Source: Desulfonatronospira sp. (GTDB lineage: Bacteria > Desulfobacterota > Desulfovibrionia > Desulfovibrionales > Desulfonatronovibrionaceae). Taken from it: a stretch of DNA of 6,744 nt. Location of the stretch: assembly GCA_007127015.1 (NCBI GenBank), contig SLAE01000069.1:1-6744 (forward strand). Direction: 5' to 3'. The position numbers and the translations under genes are program-made. Shown here piece after piece: positions 5,001 to 6,744 of this stretch (its first letter is position 1; the number at the start of each line of letters is the position of its first letter). The notes below the pieces were generated by a model. The model was not told the origin of the DNA and ran no database searches. It worked only from the letters and a program-made list of their open reading frames with translations.

Positions 5001-5415
5001 TTTTTTTCTCCTTGGGTACTTCCACCATTTCCAGACAATCGTGCGGACAAAAAGAGACGCATCTGCCGCAGTGGATGCATAATACCGGCGTATTCCATTC
5101 CGGATCAAAATATATCGCATCTACCGGGCAGGCTTTGGCGCACTCGCCACAGTTTATGCACAGCTTTTCCCTGAAGATTACTCCGCCGCCTTTTCTTTGG
5201 CGCAAAGCATCCGTTGGACAGGCGGAAGCACAGGGCGCCGGATCGCAGGCCAGGCAGACTCCGGCTTCAAATCCTGTACTTATGCCGCCGGATGAACGGA
5301 TCTGAATGCCTGCCCTTTTCCATGACAATGATTTGTAGACACTGCGGGCACAGGCCAGAGAACATGAATAACAGCCAATGCATCTTTCCATGTGGGGTGT
5401 TCTAAGTACCTTCAC
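4990..5415 (-). CDS. Polyferredoxin-like 4x[4Fe-4S] electron-transfer subunit of AOR
   Basis: The protein has 141 residues with 17 cysteines, 16 of them in four cluster motifs: C12-C15-C18-C22, C54-C57-C62-C66 (CLACDPAPCASAC), C86-C89-C92-C96 (CINCGECAKAC) and C113-C116-C119-C123 (CIHCGRCVSFC). The 17th is C127. This is the HycB/DmsB-like layout also seen in the small subunit of bacterial AOR complexes such as that of Aromatoleum. It would carry four [4Fe-4S] clusters and relay electrons from AOR. There is no signal peptide or twin-arginine motif, so it is cytoplasmic. The start is GTG at 5415-5413, supported by GGAGGA and a 5-base spacer; the first in-frame ATG (codon 9) would leave only three residues before the first cysteine and has no such site. 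It is first in the operon, its stop overlaps the AOR start by 11 bases, and it lies divergent to the aminotransferase gene. Confidence 0.93.
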   Translation of the reverse strand: MKVLRTPHMERCIGCYSCSLACARSVYKSLSWKRAGIQIRSSGGISTGFEAGVCLACDPAPCASACPTDALRQRKGGGVIFREKLCINCGECAKACPVDAIYFDPEWNTPVLCIHCGRCVSFCPHDCLEMVEVPKEKKNAE

Positions 5416-5482
5416 AGATTTCCTCCGGTTCGGTGGGTAATTTTATATTTTACCTTGGTTGAAAGATTTATTATACATATTG

Positions 5483-5499
5483 CCGCTCTGCGGTTTTTT
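5483..5499 (+). terminator. Mini-hairpin with T6 tail in the divergent intergenic region
   Basis: CCGC (5483-5486) and GCGG (5490-5493) close a TCT loop and are followed at once by TTTTTT (5494-5499) on the plus strand. This has the form of an intrinsic terminator, but the stem is only 4 bp. No plus-strand gene lies upstream. It could stop antisense read-through out of the operon leader, or act as a small stem in the minus-strand 5' leader of the polyferredoxin gene. Confidence 0.35.
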
Positions 5500-5509
5500 A
5501 CAGCATAAT

Positions 5510-5537
5510 AAAATATCCATTATCATCTTTTTGTAAA
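5510..5537 (-). promoter_or_regulatory. Candidate promoter for the polyferredoxin-AOR-nitroreductase operon
   Basis: On the minus strand TTTACA (5537-5532, five of six to the -35 consensus) is followed after 16 bases by TATTTT (5515-5510, four of six). This would give a leader of about 90 bases before the GTG at 5415. The whole 196-base gap 5416-5611 is AT-rich. For the divergent aminotransferase a weaker plus-strand candidate exists (TTTACC 5449-5454, 17 bases, TATACA 5472-5477), and an 8-base palindrome TCATATGA lies at 5554-5561. Consensus matching only. Confidence 0.35.
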
Positions 5538-5611
5538 GTTTATGCAATAAAATTCATATGATCCAGGAAGTACCCTGCCGCAATAAAAATTTTTCATCAG
5601 GAGCAGAAAAG

Positions 5612-6744
5612 ATGACCTTTAGCAGAAGAGTTTCCAGTATTCAACCATCGGCTACTCTGGCTATTAATGCCAGAGCTCAGGAAATGCGTTCCAGGGGAGA
5701 GGCTGTGGTCAGCCTGGCAGTGGGCGAACCTGATTTTCCCACGCCGGAGCACATAATTCTGGCTGCCAAGCAGGCCCTTGATGACGGCTTTACCAGATAT
5801 ACGGCAGTCCCCGGCATACCTGAACTTAGAAAAGCGGCAGCAGGATATTTTTCCAGAACATACGGCATAGAATGTTCCTGGATGGAAGTCATGATTTCCA
5901 ACGGAGGAAAACAATGCCTTTATAACCTTTTGCAGGCACTTATAGATCCTGGAGACGAGGTGCTGATACCCGCTCCTTACTGGGTAAGTTATCCTGCCTT
6001 CGTTCAATTGGCCGAGGGCACACCCGTGATTGTACCCTCCGAACCGGAAGAGAATTTTCTGATAAGCAAAAAAAATCTGGAAATTCTTGTTACTCCAAGG
6101 ACGAAGGTGTTAATTCTTAATACCCCTTCAAATCCGACAGGATGTCATTATTCTCTCCGCAAGCTTGAGGAGCTCGCTGAATGGGCGGTTTCCAGGAATA
6201 TCTTCGTTATCTGTGACGAGGTATACGATCAACTGGTATATCCACCCGCGGAACCCGCATCCTTGTGTTCCTTCTGGACAAAGTACCCGGATAATACAGC
6301 CGTAGTCAACGGGCTTTCAAAGACCTTTTCCATGACCGGATGGAGAGTCGGCTTCGTCCTTGCCCACCAGGATCTGATCAAAGCCATGAGCAAAATTCAG
6401 GGCCAGTCAACTTCCAATATCTGCTCCATAGCCCAGAAAGCGGCCCTGGCTGCCCTGGAAGGTCCTTTCGAAATGGTGGCCAGTATGCGGAAAAGCTTTG
6501 TCCGGCGCAGAGATATGGCCCTGGACATAATTTCTTCATGGAGAGGGGCTGTGTGTCCCAAACCGGATGGCGCTTTTTATGTCTTTCCCAGCATTGACTC
6601 TTTTTACAACACTCAGGTGGACAGTTCCACCAAGTTGTGCCAAGCTGTTCTTGAAGAAGAAAAAATCGCCCTGGTTCCGGGGGAGGCTTTTGGCGATGAT
6701 CGCTGCGTCCGCATTTCCTACGCGCTTCAGGAAGATGTACTCAT
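5612..6744 (+). CDS. Class I PLP-dependent aminotransferase, aspartate aminotransferase type; C-terminus cut by the window edge
   Basis: The enzyme transfers amino groups between an amino acid (probably aspartate) and a 2-oxo acid using pyridoxal phosphate, in the cytoplasm. 377 complete codons are visible with no stop; homologues are about 385-400 residues, so only the last 10-20 are missing. The N-terminal PSATLAINA and LAVGEPDFPTP motifs mark the bacterial (Thermus/Bacillus-type, subgroup gamma) aspartate aminotransferases. Active-site residues are all present: GGKQ with K100, the substrate-carboxylate asparagine in SNPTG (N174), CDEVYD with D202 and Y205, the Schiff-base lysine K237 in SKTFSMTGWRVG, and the C-terminal carboxylate-binding arginine R367 in RISYA. 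The ATG at 5612 has AGGAG at 5599-5603 with an 8-base spacer. Related subgroup members also use prephenate or other substrates, so exact specificity is uncertain. It is transcribed divergently from the AOR operon. Confidence 0.94.
   Translation, partial: MTFSRRVSSIQPSATLAINARAQEMRSRGEAVVSLAVGEPDFPTPEHIILAAKQALDDGFTRYTAVPGIPELRKAAAGYFSRTYGIECSWMEVMISNGGKQCLYNLLQALIDPGDEVLIPAPYWVSYPAFVQLAEGTPVIVPSEPEENFLISKKNLEILVTPRTKVLILNTPSNPTGCHYSLRKLEELAEWAVSRNIFVICDEVYDQLVYPPAEPASLCSFWTKYPDNTAVVNGLSKTFSMTGWRVGFVLAHQDLIKAMSKIQGQSTSNICSIAQKAALAALEGPFEMVASMRKSFVRRRDMALDIISSWRGAVCPKPDGAFYVFPSIDSFYNTQVDSSTKLCQAVLEEEKIALVPGEAFGDDRCVRISYALQEDVL

Noticed and set aside
6340..6597. An 85-codon plus-strand frame in the aminotransferase gene
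   Set aside because: It is a shifted frame within the aminotransferase reading frame, which I translated from 5612 to 6744 without interruption.
1..6744. CRISPR array, tRNA, rRNA, insertion sequence or prophage
   Set aside because: No regularly spaced repeats, cloverleaf-like segments, transposase or integrase motifs or target-site duplications were seen in reading both strands.

Overview
The window carries six protein-coding genes that can be recognised by family, one convincing small upstream reading frame, and about 1 kb of unusual intergenic DNA. Gene content suggests an anaerobic bacterium that uses B12-dependent methyl transfer and tungsten enzymes, most likely a sulfate reducer or a relative within Desulfobacterota. 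That assignment is inference: it rests on a corrinoid methyltransferase pair, a tungstopterin aldehyde oxidoreductase with a polyferredoxin, and an aminotransferase whose N-terminal wording resembles Desulfovibrionales homologues. No rRNA or other phylogenetic marker is present.

Layout from left to right. Positions 1-747 (minus strand) hold a corrinoid protein (109-747), followed 43 bases downstream by the first 21 codons of an MttB-superfamily methyltransferase that runs off the left edge (1-65). Together these look like the corrinoid and substrate-specific halves of a methylamine or betaine demethylation system. Positions 748-1646 contain no convincing full gene. They comprise a block dense in stem-loops (about 780-912), an AT-rich stretch (about 24% GC over 1201-1440) with a 37-base near-perfect palindrome, and a promoter-like element followed by hairpins. 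A 33-codon reading frame (1647-1748) with a good ribosome binding site overlaps the start of a YitT-family membrane protein gene (1745-2608) by ATGA, so translational coupling is likely.

Convergent to yitT is a tight minus-strand operon read from 5415 down to 2636: a 16-cysteine polyferredoxin (GTG start), an aldehyde:ferredoxin oxidoreductase (AOR), and an FMN nitroreductase-family protein. The genes overlap by 11 and 14 bases, which argues that the three products are made together and may form an electron-transfer chain. Aldehyde oxidised at the tungstopterin would pass electrons through the AOR cluster to the polyferredoxin and perhaps to the flavoprotein. Divergent from this operon, across 196 bases, is a class I PLP aminotransferase of the aspartate aminotransferase type (5612 to the right edge, 377 complete codons, C-terminus missing).

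The best candidates for something undescribed are the AOR-polyferredoxin-nitroreductase set, the coupled leader peptide with its structured leader ahead of yitT, and the stem-loop block upstream of the corrinoid gene, which may be a dispersed repeat. No CRISPR array, tRNA, rRNA, insertion sequence or integrase was seen.
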